From CAZOWM01 sp964583615 (GTDB lineage: Bacteria > Spirochaetota > B62-G9 > DRHN01), in NCBI GenBank assembly GCA_964583615.1, contig CAZOWM010000003.1, positions 1 to 64,000 on the forward strand: DNA of 64,000 bases, read 5' to 3'. Positions within the stretch are counted from its first letter, which is position 1. The number at the start of each line of letters is the position of its first letter. The translations under genes and the position numbers were made by a program. Below the pieces are notes generated by a model, which saw only the letters and a list, made by a program, of their open reading frames with translations, searched no databases and had not been told where the DNA came from. Of the stretch, positions 26,190 to 35,945 are shown in pieces.

Positions 26190-29100
26190 AGTCAAAAAGA
26201 TCCTTCAAAAAGTCATATTTTTCTTTGTTGTCACGGAAAATTTTGTAAATGTGCAGCAGATCTTTTTCTCTTGGAGACATGCTGAAAATTCTTCTATTCT
26301 TGTTGATCTTTGCAATCAGCTGTAGGATATCAACCGTGCTCTTTTCAAATGTGAGCTGAAGTTCGTTTTCTTTTTCACGAAGAACACGTATCCCCACCCT
26401 CTTGCACAGGATCCTAAGCTGAACGATAGTGAGCAGTTCGAGGAGTTCTTCAGGGATGAGCCCGAACCTGTCACGAAGCTCTTCATGCAATTCATCGAGC
26501 TCGTCCTTGGATTCGAACGCCGCGAGCCGTTTATAGATCTCCACCCTCAGCGTCTCGCTTTCAATATAGGACCGGGGGATAAACCCTTTGAATCGCACAT
26601 CGATAACAGGGTTGAACACAGGTTCAGGAGGCTTTCCGTGCTGAAGCTCGTAGATCGCCTCATCGAGTAATTTTACATACATCTCGAAGCCCACTGTAAG
26701 CATTTCGCCATGCTGCTCCCTCCCCAGTATGTTCCCTGCTCCCCGTATCTCCAGGTCTTTCAGGGCGATGGAGAACCCGGATCCCAGCGCTGTGTGATCA
26801 TTTATCACCGCAAGACGCTTCAGCGCCTGCTCGGTGAGAAGTCTCCCCGCGGGGTACGAGAGGTATGCATACGCTTTTTGCCTGCTCCTGCCGACCCTCC
26901 CCCTCAATTGATAGAGCTGTGAAAGTCCGAACCGATCCGCCCGTTCTATTATGATTGTGTTCACATTGGCTATATCGAGACCCGATTCAATGATCGTCGT
27001 GGTCACGAGCACCTGAAACTGCATGTTGAAGAAATCGTTCATTATCTCCTCGAGCTCGCGTTCTTCAAGCTGACCATGTGCAATTTCGAATGAAATGTCC
27101 GGCATTCGTTCTCTGAGAGTTTCCGTTTTTTCTTCGATCGTTTTCACTCTATTATGAACGTAGTACACCTGCCCACCGCGTTCGACTTCCCTTCTAATCG
27201 CCTGTTCGATGATCTCATCGTTCTGCTCGATCACGTACGTTTCAATCGGCATCCTGTCCCGGGGCGGAGTCTCGATTATGCTCATATCTCTGATTTTTGT
27301 CATCGACATATAGAGAGTTCGGGGAATGGGCGTGGCTGTCATCGTAATGACGTCAACGAGTGTGCGAAGCTGTTTCAGCCGCTCCTTGTGCTCGACTCCG
27401 AAATGCTGTTCTTCATCGATTATGACAAGCCCCAGATCCTTGAACCGCACATCCTTCTGGATGAGCCTGTGCGTTCCGATCACCACATCTATGAGGCCAT
27501 TCTTGAGGTTTTCGATGATGATCTTCTGCTCTTTGGGCGTCTTAAACCTTGAGAGCATCTCAACATTTATTGGGTACAGAGAGAAACGCTCACCAAATGT
27601 ATTGAGGTGCTGTTCTGCCAAAATGGTGGTGGGAACAAGCACTGCCACCTGCTTGCCGTCCATTACCGCCTTGAATGCCGCCCTGATTGCAACCTCTGTC
27701 TTGCCGAAGCCCACATCACCGCATATGAGCCTGTCCATGGGCCTTTCACTCTCCATGTCATTCTTGAGCTCTTCAATTGTTCTGAGCTGGTCAGCGGTTT
27801 CTTCATACCGGAACCCTGATTCGAATTCGTACTGCCACTCCGTGTCCCTTGAAAACGCGTACCCTCTCAGAGCGGACCGTGCGGAGTATATTTCTATGAG
27901 ATCCTTGGCAAGGTTTTTTACGGACTTCTTTACGTGTTCCTTGATCTTTTTCCACGTTCCCGAACCGAGTTTGTCGATTCTCGGTGTTCTCCCCTCCTGC
28001 CCTATATACTTCTGCAAGAGGTGTATCTGATCGACCGGAATGAAAATCTCGTCTCCATCCCTGTACTCGAGTTTAAAGAAATCTTTCTCAACACCCTCGG
28101 TTTTCAGTTTTTCTATACCGCGGTAAACACCGATGCCGTGTTCGACGTGCACGATGTAGTCACCGTCTCTGACGTCTAAAATCCCCTCGATCGGTTCAGA
28201 CCTGTGTACGAGAAACTCCCGCTGGTATCTCTTTTTCCTGCTGAATATTTCTCTATCGAGTATGAGAGCAACACGAAGCTTTCCTGACCTGAATCCTTCG
28301 TGGAGATCGAGGGTACTGACCTTGAGATTTTCATAAGTAGAAAGAAACTCCTTGAGAAGCTCTCGAATCCTTTTTGTCTGTCCTTCATAACTCGCACCCA
28401 CAAAAACCGTGTATCCGCCCTTGAGAAGTTCTTCAATGTCCTCCTTGAAATGACGAATCTGCCCCCTGTACCCGGTGCGTTCGTTGATCTCGAAATCCAC
28501 ATGAAAGGTGTGGTTTTCCGGAAGAAGCGCTATATTGATATAACGCGAGCGCAGGCTCAGCAAAGTTGCAAGGTCAGCTACCATCTCTTCGGGACGAGGC
28601 ACGGGAATGTGATCCTTTTTTTCAGCAAAGATCCTCTCTGTTTCTCTTCCGAAGAATTCGGCCTGCTTTGAACATTCACGCACCGAGTCAACGACGAGCG
28701 TGTAGCCCTCGCCTGCGTAGTCGAGAACGGTATCAGGCCGGGGAAATATTGTAGACACATAATTCTCTATTCCGTGAAAGAGACCTTCCGACAGTATCCT
28801 GTTCACAAGCATGCTCCTGGCATCTTTCGCAGTTTCTTTCAGCTCTTTTTCTCTCTCAGAAGTCAGTACGATCTCCCGTGCGGGCAGAAGCGTGAACTCT
28901 TCAACTTTTTCAAGTGACCTCTGAGAAAGAGGAGAGAATTCCCGAATTGACTCCACGGTATCATCGAACAGCTCCACGCGGTAAGGCCGTTCACTCCCGT
29001 AGATGAATACGTCAAAAATATCTCCTCGGAGCGCGTAGCTGCCCTGCACAGACACTTTATCTTCTCTCACATACCCGAGCCTCATGAGCGCTTCACTGAG

Positions 29101-29568
29101 CCTGGAATAGGGAAGTGCCTCCCCCTTTTTTATGTGCATGAAACTCTCCGAAAAGATCCTTTTTGGAATGAAGTAGTCGATAAAGGTCCGCACAGGGAGC
29201 ACGAATATGCCTGTATTCCCGGCCACGAGCCGTGCGAGAGCTACAATCCGTTTTGCGGTTATCTCTCCGAGAGGTTCGGACTCATCATAGGGGAGTGTTT
29301 CTCTTGACGGAAAGAGATGGAGGCTGTCACTGCCGACAAAGTGGCTGAGATCGGTATAAAAATCCGAGGCGTCCCTATTGCTCCGCGTGACAATGATCAT
29401 ACCCTTCTTTGTCGACTGGAAAAAAGAAGCGACAAACAGTGCTTTGCTCGAACCGTTTAAACCCGTGAGATCAACAGTTCCCTTCTCACAAAGGGATGAG
29501 ACTCTCCCGAGATCGTAGGTTTTTTCGAATGCCTTCAGTAGTTCCTGTAAATCAGCTATCATTTTCAT
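26167..29568 (-). CDS. mfd: transcription-repair coupling factor Mfd
   Basis: DNA translocase that removes stalled RNA polymerase and recruits UvrA. Its 1133 residues are arranged as a UvrB-homology module (about 1-340), the RNA-polymerase-interacting CarD-like domain (GDYIVHVEHGIGVYRGIEKL, about 480-550), and the helicase with Walker A GDVGFGKTEVAIRAAF, DEEQHFGVEHKERL, and TATPIPRTL. The TRG motif region (SQLYQLRGRVGRS) and the C-terminal D7 domain (about 990-1110) follow. All parts are present. Confidence 0.96.
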   Translation of the reverse strand: MKMIADLQELLKAFEKTYDLGRVSSLCEKGTVDLTGLNGSSKALFVASFFQSTKKGMIIVTRSNRDASDFYTDLSHFVGSDSLHLFPSRETLPYDESEPLGEITAKRIVALARLVAGNTGIFVLPVRTFIDYFIPKRIFSESFMHIKKGEALPYSRLSEALMRLGYVREDKVSVQGSYALRGDIFDVFIYGSERPYRVELFDDTVESIREFSPLSQRSLEKVEEFTLLPAREIVLTSEREKELKETAKDARSMLVNRILSEGLFHGIENYVSTIFPRPDTVLDYAGEGYTLVVDSVRECSKQAEFFGRETERIFAEKKDHIPVPRPEEMVADLATLLSLRSRYINIALLPENHTFHVDFEINERTGYRGQIRHFKEDIEELLKGGYTVFVGASYEGQTKRIRELLKEFLSTYENLKVSTLDLHEGFRSGKLRVALILDREIFSRKKRYQREFLVHRSEPIEGILDVRDGDYIVHVEHGIGVYRGIEKLKTEGVEKDFFKLEYRDGDEIFIPVDQIHLLQKYIGQEGRTPRIDKLGSGTWKKIKEHVKKSVKNLAKDLIEIYSARSALRGYAFSRDTEWQYEFESGFRYEETADQLRTIEELKNDMESERPMDRLICGDVGFGKTEVAIRAAFKAVMDGKQVAVLVPTTILAEQHLNTFGERFSLYPINVEMLSRFKTPKEQKIIIENLKNGLIDVVIGTHRLIQKDVRFKDLGLVIIDEEQHFGVEHKERLKQLRTLVDVITMTATPIPRTLYMSMTKIRDMSIIETPPRDRMPIETYVIEQNDEIIEQAIRREVERGGQVYYVHNRVKTIEEKTETLRERMPDISFEIAHGQLEERELEEIMNDFFNMQFQVLVTTTIIESGLDIANVNTIIIERADRFGLSQLYQLRGRVGRSRQKAYAYLSYPAGRLLTEQALKRLAVINDHTALGSGFSIALKDLEIRGAGNILGREQHGEMLTVGFEMYVKLLDEAIYELQHGKPPEPVFNPVIDVRFKGFIPRSYIESETLRVEIYKRLAAFESKDELDELHEELRDRFGLIPEELLELLTIVQLRILCKRVGIRVLREKENELQLTFEKSTVDILQLIAKINKNRRIFSMSPREKDLLHIYKIFRDNKEKYDFLKDLFDYEKTTGT

Positions 29569-29673
29569 TGAAAATAGTCCACCCGTCCCGTATGTGACAA
29601 TAAAAATACAGAATATTCTTTTTTGAGAGATAGGATTGAGAGAGGATTTATGCAGTGCAGTGAGGGGAAAAAT

Positions 29674-30045
29674 TTACTGTGAGCTCTTTTGTACCTCCTG
29701 ATCGTAAATATCAAAGATTTCCTTTGCCTTTCGAAGAAACTGCGGATTCAAATCGATCACATTGATACCTTTTTCCCGCATTTCCCGCATGAATATTTCC
29801 GCCTTTACCTCAAGCTTCACGATCGCATTATCTTCCGAATATGAATCAACGATGCCGTACTTTCTTTCCTTTTTCAATTCTCGTATTATTTTAATGAGAT
29901 CTTCCAGTGTCTTCATGTTTCTCTCTGCAGAATCGTACAGTACCTGAGAGGCGCCGAATCTGTCTGCGGTCACATAAGTATCTCTGAATTTTTGCGCAGT
30001 TATCTTATAGTTATAGTTGAGACTGTTTCGAATATCCTCAATCAT
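29674..30045 (-). CDS. uncharacterised small protein
   Basis: A 123-residue, highly charged, mainly helical protein with no signal peptide or membrane span. It begins MIEDIRNSLNYNYKITAQKF and ends NPQFLRKAKEIFDIYDQEVQ. I recognise no domain. It lies 105 bases upstream of mfd on the same strand and diverges from the polysaccharide deacetylase gene, with a 196-base shared upstream region. Confidence 0.75.
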   Translation of the reverse strand: MIEDIRNSLNYNYKITAQKFRDTYVTADRFGASQVLYDSAERNMKTLEDLIKIIRELKKERKYGIVDSYSEDNAIVKLEVKAEIFMREMREKGINVIDLNPQFLRKAKEIFDIYDQEVQKSSQ

Positions 30046-30241
30046 TGAGTAATTCTCCGCGATTTATATCGATTAAACGCTTTAAATTCATGAGAAGTCA
30101 CAGAAGCGGTTTTCCGATAAATAATACGAAAGAGAGGCTACTCGATTCTCTGTCTGTATTAAAGATATACTATTCACATGACATTTTTCAAGGACATTTT
30201 TATATTTTTTACGAATTGTTGAGAGCGAGGCACACATTTTA

Positions 30242-31075
30242 TTGCTGAGGAAAAAGAAAAAAAACACCGGATATACGCTGTTCCTGCTCATTGTCGTGGT
30301 CGTCGTCCTGTTTATTTTTTTCCGAAAACAGCCGCTGGAAAAAAAAGAGGAGCTTCCCGCTGGCAAAGATATCGGTGAGGTCAAGCCTTCTCGCCCTGAA
30401 CCTGTATACAGGGTTGCGGTCATCATCGACGACGTGGGATATCCATCAGAAATGCTCGAGCCGTACCTTCGGTTCGAAGGGAAACTCTCGTTTTCCGTGC
30501 TTCCTTTTCTCGACAAATCTTCCGATCACGCCCGGTTGCTTCATGAACGCGGCTTCGAGATAATGATCCATATTCCCATGGAGCCTGTCGATTACCCGCT
30601 CATCGACCCGGGTCCCAACGCACTTCTCATTACAGACGAACGCCGGACTGTAGAGCAAAAAATTTGGATGATGATTCGTGAGAACCCCTATGCAGTAGGA
30701 GCAAACAATCATATGGGCTCACGTGCCACACAGGACCCTGAGATGATGCTCTGGACGATGTCCGTTCTGGGGCAGGCGGGTTACTACTTCATCGACAGCG
30801 TTACGAGTCCGAAGACGTGTGCTTTCAACTACGCACTCCGGGAGAAGCTCCCCGCTGCACGTAGGGACGTGTTCCTCGACAATGTGGACAGCTACTCCGC
30901 AATTGACGATCAGTTTGAAAAACTCAAACAGATCGCCAAAACAAGGGGCACCGCCATCGGGATAGGGCATATACAGCGTGCGTACACCCTCCCCGTACTC
31001 AATGCACAGTTCGAAAGACTGAAAGCGGAAAACATTTCTCTCGTATTCGCGTCCGAAGCAGTGAAAATCAATTGA
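30242..31075 (+). CDS. divergent polysaccharide deacetylase family protein
   Basis: A 277-residue protein anchored by one N-terminal membrane segment (TGYTLFLLIVVVVVLFIFF) after a lysine-rich start, so the domain faces the periplasm. The NodB-like fold of the divergent deacetylase (YibQ, DUF610) family follows: VAVIIDDVGY near residue 60, FEIMIHIPMEP, NNHMGSRAT, YYFIDSVTS and GHIQR. These members often sit near peptidoglycan-related genes; the substrate is unknown. The TTG start has a weak GAGCGAGG upstream. tsaD follows 46 bases later. Confidence 0.88.
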   Translation: MLRKKKKNTGYTLFLLIVVVVVLFIFFRKQPLEKKEELPAGKDIGEVKPSRPEPVYRVAVIIDDVGYPSEMLEPYLRFEGKLSFSVLPFLDKSSDHARLLHERGFEIMIHIPMEPVDYPLIDPGPNALLITDERRTVEQKIWMMIRENPYAVGANNHMGSRATQDPEMMLWTMSVLGQAGYYFIDSVTSPKTCAFNYALREKLPAARRDVFLDNVDSYSAIDDQFEKLKQIAKTRGTAIGIGHIQRAYTLPVLNAQFERLKAENISLVFASEAVKIN

Positions 31076-31121
31076 AATTGATGATGAATGGTATTATCAA
31101 TAGGTTTCGTGGGTAAAATAG

Positions 31122-32153
31122 ATGAAAATTCTCGGTATAGAGACAACCTGTGACGAGACATCGGCCTCCGTTGTCGAAGACGGGACAAGGATTCTGAGCA
31201 ATATCGTGGCAACACAGCACGAGTTTCATAAAGAGTTTGCGGGAGTCGTCCCGGAAATCGCGTCGAGGAAACACCAGGAAGTGATAAACTATGTGATAGA
31301 GAAAAGTCTTCAGTCCGCATCGATCGGTTTGCGTGATATCGATGCGGTTGCAGTGTCTTCACATCCCGGACTGATCGGCTCGCTGCTGGTCGGTCTGGTT
31401 GTTGCCAAGACGTTGAGTCTTACACTGAATGTCCCTCTCATCGGTATCAATCATCTCGAGGCCCATCTCTATTCGATCCATTTTGACAACACGGTCGAAT
31501 ATCCGATAATCGGTCTCATCATATCCGGAGGCCATACACTTCTCGTACGTTCAGAGGGAATCGGACAGTATGAAATACTGGGAAGCACGCTCGACGATGC
31601 CGTCGGCGAGGCCTTCGATAAAGTCGCAAAGCATCTGGGGCTCGGATATCCAGGTGGACCGGCGATTGAACAGGCCGCGAAAAAAGGAAAAGAGGATGCG
31701 TTTGTCTTTCCCCGTGTCATACTCAACGGCGGAAAGGACAGATACAACTTCAGCTATAGTGGGTTGAAGAATGCAGTGATCAACCAGAGAAAGAACTTTC
31801 TTCGTACCGGAGACGTGAACTCTGTTGAAAATATTGCTTCTGCCTTTCAGGCAGCGGCCACGGATGTACTGCTGACAAAGGCACAGTGGGCGTGCGGAGA
31901 CTATTCTATCAGAAGGGTCGCACTTGCAGGCGGCGTTGCAAACAACGGGCGGGTACGTCAAATATTCGTCAGCGAGGACACCCTTGTATCCTATCTTCCC
32001 CAAAAATCCCTCACACAGGACAACGCTGCAATGGTCGCTGGGCTCGGTTATTACAAATATCTCGAAGGCGATGTTGCTGATCTCGATCTTTCACCTCAGT
32101 CGAGAATCTCCGGCATCGGAAAAGGAAAAAGGAAAAGGAATGGGAATAAATGA
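31122..32153 (+). CDS. tsaD: tRNA N6-adenosine threonylcarbamoyltransferase TsaD
   Basis: Transfers the threonylcarbamoyl group to A37 of ANN-decoding tRNAs (t6A). The 343 residues start MKILGIETTCDETSASVVEDG; the metal-binding motif GINHLEAHLYSIHF is near 109-122, and the ATP-binding ISGGHTLL and ALAGGVANNGRVR are intact. It overlaps lysS by 14 bases. The basic tail GKGKRKRNGNK is extra relative to the core and encodes the lysS ribosome site. Confidence 0.96.
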   Translation: MKILGIETTCDETSASVVEDGTRILSNIVATQHEFHKEFAGVVPEIASRKHQEVINYVIEKSLQSASIGLRDIDAVAVSSHPGLIGSLLVGLVVAKTLSLTLNVPLIGINHLEAHLYSIHFDNTVEYPIIGLIISGGHTLLVRSEGIGQYEILGSTLDDAVGEAFDKVAKHLGLGYPGGPAIEQAAKKGKEDAFVFPRVILNGGKDRYNFSYSGLKNAVINQRKNFLRTGDVNSVENIASAFQAAATDVLLTKAQWACGDYSIRRVALAGGVANNGRVRQIFVSEDTLVSYLPQKSLTQDNAAMVAGLGYYKYLEGDVADLDLSPQSRISGIGKGKRKRNGNK

Positions 32154-33603
32154 AGAAAGAGCGATCCGGATAAAAAAACTCGAGGAGATACGTGCTCAGG
32201 GGGTAAACCCCTACAAGGATCGGTTTGTAAGAACTCACACACTCGCAGAGGCAAAAAGCCAGAATCTTGGCACAAATGATATCAGGATCGCAGGGAGAAT
32301 ACTGACCATACGCATATTCGGGAGGCTGATATTCGCCACACTGAAGGACTTCTCCGGAAAAACACAGATCGCACTCCAGGAGAAGGTGGTGGGAAAAGAC
32401 CAGTTTGCATTTTTTAAAAAATACATCGACATCGGTGACTTCATCGGAGCAGAAGGAACCATTTTCAAAACAAAAACGGGAGAAATCACGCTTGATGTGG
32501 GAAACTATAGGCTGCTTTCGAAAACACTGCGACCGCTCCCGGAAAAATTTCACGGCCTGACCGACAGGGAGTCGCTTTACAGACAGAGATACCTCGACCT
32601 TATCATGAACGAGGAGACGACAGAACGGTTTAAAAAGCGAACCGCGATTATCCGTTCTCTTCGCACGTTTCTCGACGCGGAGGGATTTGTGGAGGTTGAA
32701 ACTCCAATCCTGCAGACGAAGCCGTCCGGCGCGATTGCAAATCCATTTGTAACTCATCACAATGCCCTTGGGCTCGATCTTTACCTGAGGATTGCGCCGG
32801 AAACCTATCTCAAACGGTGCATTGCGGGCGGTTTTGAAAGGGTGTATGAATTTGCCAGAAGCTTCCGCAATGAAGGCCTCGATCCTTCCCACCTTCAGGA
32901 TTTCACACTATTCGAGTATTACGTCGCGTACTGGAACTATGAGGACAACATGCGGTTCACCCAGAGGCTCATCAAGCGCGTACTCAATGAAGTAAACGGC
33001 TCTCTAAAGCTCCGATTCGGGGAAAAAACGTTTGATTTTCGCGGTGACTGGGAAAGACTAACTCTGCGTGAATTGATTCTCAGAGATACGGGAATCGACT
33101 ATGAAGAGCATGAGGACTCCGCGCATCTGAGAAAAGCGATCGAAAAGCGCGGCATAGACATACAGGACATGAAAAAAATGGGCTTCGGAAGCCTCATCGA
33201 TAACCTCTACAAGAAAGTTTCGAGACAGAACATCGCAGGACCGCTCTTCATCATCCATCACCCGATTGCGCTCTCCCCTCTCGCCCGGAGAAACGACGAC
33301 CAAGAAACTGTGACGGACAGGTTTCAGCTCGTAATTAACGGATTGGAAATCGTAAATGCGTACAGCGAGCTCGTTGATCCGATTGACCAGAGGAACCGTT
33401 TCGAACAACAGGTGTCTTTACGAAAAAAAGGTGACACAGAAACGATGGTGATGGATGAGGACTTTCTCATCGCCATGGAGCACGGCATGCCGCCGATCTC
33501 CGGATGGGGAATGGGACTCGACCGATTCGTGTGCCTCCTCACCAATCAGGAAAACCTGAGAGATGTGATTTTGTTTCCCTTAATGAAACCGCAGGATGAC
33601 TGA
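32140..33603 (+). CDS. lysS: lysyl-tRNA synthetase, class II
   Basis: Class II synthetase charging tRNA-Lys, 487 residues. An OB-fold anticodon domain (about 45-145) is followed by motif 1 (RSLRTFLDAEGFVEVETPIL), motif 2 (SFRNEGLDPSHLQDFTLFEYY) and motif 3 (GWGMGLDRFVCLL). The ATG at 32140 has AAAAGGA before it; an in-frame extension reaching back to 31924 is a shadow of tsaD. It converges on the hexokinase gene with three bases between the stop codons. Confidence 0.96.
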   Translation: MGINEERAIRIKKLEEIRAQGVNPYKDRFVRTHTLAEAKSQNLGTNDIRIAGRILTIRIFGRLIFATLKDFSGKTQIALQEKVVGKDQFAFFKKYIDIGDFIGAEGTIFKTKTGEITLDVGNYRLLSKTLRPLPEKFHGLTDRESLYRQRYLDLIMNEETTERFKKRTAIIRSLRTFLDAEGFVEVETPILQTKPSGAIANPFVTHHNALGLDLYLRIAPETYLKRCIAGGFERVYEFARSFRNEGLDPSHLQDFTLFEYYVAYWNYEDNMRFTQRLIKRVLNEVNGSLKLRFGEKTFDFRGDWERLTLRELILRDTGIDYEEHEDSAHLRKAIEKRGIDIQDMKKMGFGSLIDNLYKKVSRQNIAGPLFIIHHPIALSPLARRNDDQETVTDRFQLVINGLEIVNAYSELVDPIDQRNRFEQQVSLRKKGDTETMVMDEDFLIAMEHGMPPISGWGMGLDRFVCLLTNQENLRDVILFPLMKPQDD

Positions 33604-33606
33604 CCT

Positions 33607-34920
33607 TCAGTTCGTCAAACCGGCAATTGCTGCACCTATCAGGGGCGCATTCTCCACTTTGACGAACTCATAATAGTGTCCTTTCCTGTTCATGAGGAAA
33701 TCCTTCATGTAGAACTGGACCCTCTCTCTCAGGGATTTAAGCCCGTAGAATGTACTCCCGTCTGCAGTGATGCACACGGGATGAAGAGGGTCTTTCCCTT
33801 TTCCGGATTGGATCACCACTGATGAAAGTGCCACGGCTGAAAGTTTCGCAGCCCGTTCGATCAGTCGGTCGATGATCTGGTATGCGGTCTGCGAATCTTG
33901 TGCGCTCCCTTTTTCCAGTGCATTTGAAATGGGTGTGTTTCCGGACTCAGGATCGAGCATATACTCACTGACCTCTTTCGTATCAAGTGTTCTCAATTCA
34001 CCGAGACGCTCCCTCACCTTCACCGAAAACAGTCCATACTCTGCGGCACTCCTGAGCGTCCACAAGCAGAGAGGACCGAAATATGCACCGGAGATCATCT
34101 TCTCAAATGTGTACTCACCTGGATTCTGCATCGAGCGGTCGTAGGCAATATCAATAGAACCTCTCGGCGCTTTCCCGAACCCGCCGAATTCGGTATTCAC
34201 TACCTGTGCCTTTTCAGGGTCGAGGCCTGCAAGCTTTTCGATGGCGCTGTTTTTTTCCACGTAGGCACTGTTCGTTCCGGTGCCGAGAATAAAACCGATA
34301 AATGAATCGAATGTTCTTTTCTGAAATGCGGAGCGCCCAGCTAAAAGCGTGGCAACAGTATCGTTGAGAATAACAACCCTGTGCCCGGCGTTTTTTCCCT
34401 TCCTCCGAAGTGTGGATATCAGGTTCTCCCCCAGAAGCTCTCCAATGACCTGCTCGGCCTTTATCTCTTTTGAGAACTGTATCGTTTTCCCATCTCTGTT
34501 TGGAAGCATCTCAGTGGAGTAGGAGAAACAGAATCCGATGCAGTCGCTTTTATCGATGACACGCTCGATATAACGCGCGATTGTTTCGAAAAACTCTGAC
34601 TTAGTGACCGGTGAATGGATACCCGGCATCGACTGCTTTTCGTAGTTTTCGATGATCGGCCTTTTTTTGTCGTCAAAATAGAGTGTAGCCACCCTGAAAT
34701 TCGTGCCGCCGGCATCGAGCGCAATCACTGATTTTTCCGACGGGATCTCCTTTTCCACTTCTATGTAGGTGGGAAGCATCTCAAGGCTGCTTGGTTTCCC
34801 CTGCAACCCCTTTCTCATCTCTTCTGTGAAAACTTCGACACATGCTGGAATATCGATGTCTTCGAAATCCATTTCACAGCTTCTCAGAAAATTAATGACC
34901 TTGTTCTTCACCCGCTCCAT
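33607..34920 (-). CDS. hexokinase (eukaryote-type fold)
   Basis: Sugar kinase of 437 residues belonging to the hexokinase family found in eukaryotes and in spirochaetes. Phosphate-1 motif ALDAGGTNFRVATLYFDD is near residue 65, phosphate-2 GFILGTGTNSAYVEK near 205, and the adenosine motif ITADGSTFYGLKSL near 375. Glucose is the likely substrate. The start at 34920 has AGGAGG seven bases upstream; the frame's ten-codon extension is unsupported. It lies 56 bases after deoC, so both may form an operon for sugar and nucleoside-sugar use. Confidence 0.92.
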   Translation of the reverse strand: MERVKNKVINFLRSCEMDFEDIDIPACVEVFTEEMRKGLQGKPSSLEMLPTYIEVEKEIPSEKSVIALDAGGTNFRVATLYFDDKKRPIIENYEKQSMPGIHSPVTKSEFFETIARYIERVIDKSDCIGFCFSYSTEMLPNRDGKTIQFSKEIKAEQVIGELLGENLISTLRRKGKNAGHRVVILNDTVATLLAGRSAFQKRTFDSFIGFILGTGTNSAYVEKNSAIEKLAGLDPEKAQVVNTEFGGFGKAPRGSIDIAYDRSMQNPGEYTFEKMISGAYFGPLCLWTLRSAAEYGLFSVKVRERLGELRTLDTKEVSEYMLDPESGNTPISNALEKGSAQDSQTAYQIIDRLIERAAKLSAVALSSVVIQSGKGKDPLHPVCITADGSTFYGLKSLRERVQFYMKDFLMNRKGHYYEFVKVENAPLIGAAIAGLTN

Positions 34921-34976
34921 TTCAGAACCTCCTGTTCGGCACATACACACACGTCACCGAAGAGTCCACTGCGGCC

Positions 34977-35663
34977 CTATTCTTTCCCTTTCTTCCTGTA
35001 GCACTCTTCCATGATTTTTTCCGTCTGTGTCGCACCGAACCGCGTCGCACCCACGCTTCTCACCTTGACAGCCGTCTCGTAATCCCGAACTCCGTGAGCC
35101 GCCTTGACCTGCACCCTTTCGGAAACCGTTTTTCTCATCAATCGGAGGTCGTCCAACGTTGCACCTGCAGCTGCAAAGCCTGTGGATGTCTTGATGAAAT
35201 CGGCACCCGCTTCCTCTGCAAGCCTGTATCCGGTTTTCTTCAGTTCGTCCGAGAGGTAGCAATTCTCGAAAATGACCTTCACGATCACCCCTTTTCGATG
35301 AGAGGCATCGACCACTGCCTTGATATCATTTCTTACATAATCGAATTCCCCGCTCTTCAGTTTTCCGATATTGATCACCATGTCGAGCTCTTTTGCACCG
35401 TCATCGATCGCCTTTTCCGCTTCAAAGACCTTCGTATCAGTCCTGTTGTACCCGTGAGGAAATCCGATGATGGTCGTAGGATTCACCCCAGACCCCTCAA
35501 GATGCGTGCGCACAAGAGGTAATGCGGAAGGAGAGCAACACACGGACGCCACCTTGTACTTTTTTGCGATTTCACAGCCTGCGATGATATCCTCATCAGT
35601 AAGCTCCGGCTTCAACAGCGAGTGGTCGATCATATTCGCGATATCTCTGCATGTAAATTCCAT
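34977..35663 (-). CDS. deoC: deoxyribose-phosphate aldolase
   Basis: Class I aldolase splitting 2-deoxyribose 5-phosphate into glyceraldehyde 3-phosphate and acetaldehyde. The 228 residues contain the Schiff-base lysine in DFIKTSTGFAAAGATL near 153-168, the second lysine in VKVIFENCYL, and KAAHGVRDYE. GGAGGTG precedes the ATG. Upstream lies the likely 6S RNA gene, on the other strand. Confidence 0.95.
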   Translation of the reverse strand: MEFTCRDIANMIDHSLLKPELTDEDIIAGCEIAKKYKVASVCCSPSALPLVRTHLEGSGVNPTTIIGFPHGYNRTDTKVFEAEKAIDDGAKELDMVINIGKLKSGEFDYVRNDIKAVVDASHRKGVIVKVIFENCYLSDELKKTGYRLAEEAGADFIKTSTGFAAAGATLDDLRLMRKTVSERVQVKAAHGVRDYETAVKVRSVGATRFGATQTEKIMEECYRKKGKE

Positions 35664-35724
35664 TATTGAACACCTCCAGTCGTATTTTGTTCACCCCTAT
35701 TTCAGGAAAAAATATAAATTTCAG

Positions 35725-35753
35725 TTAACATACCTCAAAAACTGTGTTAAATT
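35725..35753 (+). promoter_or_regulatory. candidate sigma-70 promoter of the 6S RNA gene
   Basis: TTAACA (35725-35730), a 17-base spacer, and TAAATT (35748-35753) give 5/6 and 4/6 consensus matches. The start would fall near 35760, right at the base of the RNA's terminal stem. Confidence 0.5.
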
Positions 35754-35760
35754 TAAGAGT

Positions 35761-35942
35761 GCCTGCAGTGTTCGTGATGCTGGCTACCCAATTTTTGAGC
35801 CAACACTCATATTAAAGGGATGTCAATATCCACCTGGGGAATGCACTCACCCGCAGAGGTTTAAGAGTACAGGAAACAGGTGTGCGACGGCCCACCTGAT
35901 TATTCAGGTTCAAAACGGCCCCGGCACACGGCATATGCGGGC
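35761..35942 (+). ncRNA. ssrS: likely 6S RNA
   Basis: A 182-base structured region without coding potential. The ends GCCTGCA and TGCGGGC pair as a terminal stem, and TTTTT follows. Read against E. coli 6S RNA as I recall it, several blocks agree in order: TGTTCG near the 5' end, TTGAGCC, then TGCGACG, a small hairpin CACCTGA/TCAGGTT, and CGGC...GGCAT.TGCGG at the 3' end. The length equals that of typical 6S RNA, which binds sigma-70 holoenzyme by mimicking an open promoter. A covariance-model search was not possible here. Confidence 0.72.
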
Positions 35943-35945
35943 TTT

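Noticed and set aside
30114..30120. CCGATAA as a sigma-28 -10 before the polysaccharide deacetylase gene
   Set aside because: At the right spacing upstream the sequence is GAAG instead of TAAA, so only half of the promoter is present.
31924..32139. N-terminal extension of lysS
   Set aside because: It overlaps tsaD in another frame; lysS family length and ribosome site fit ATG 32140.
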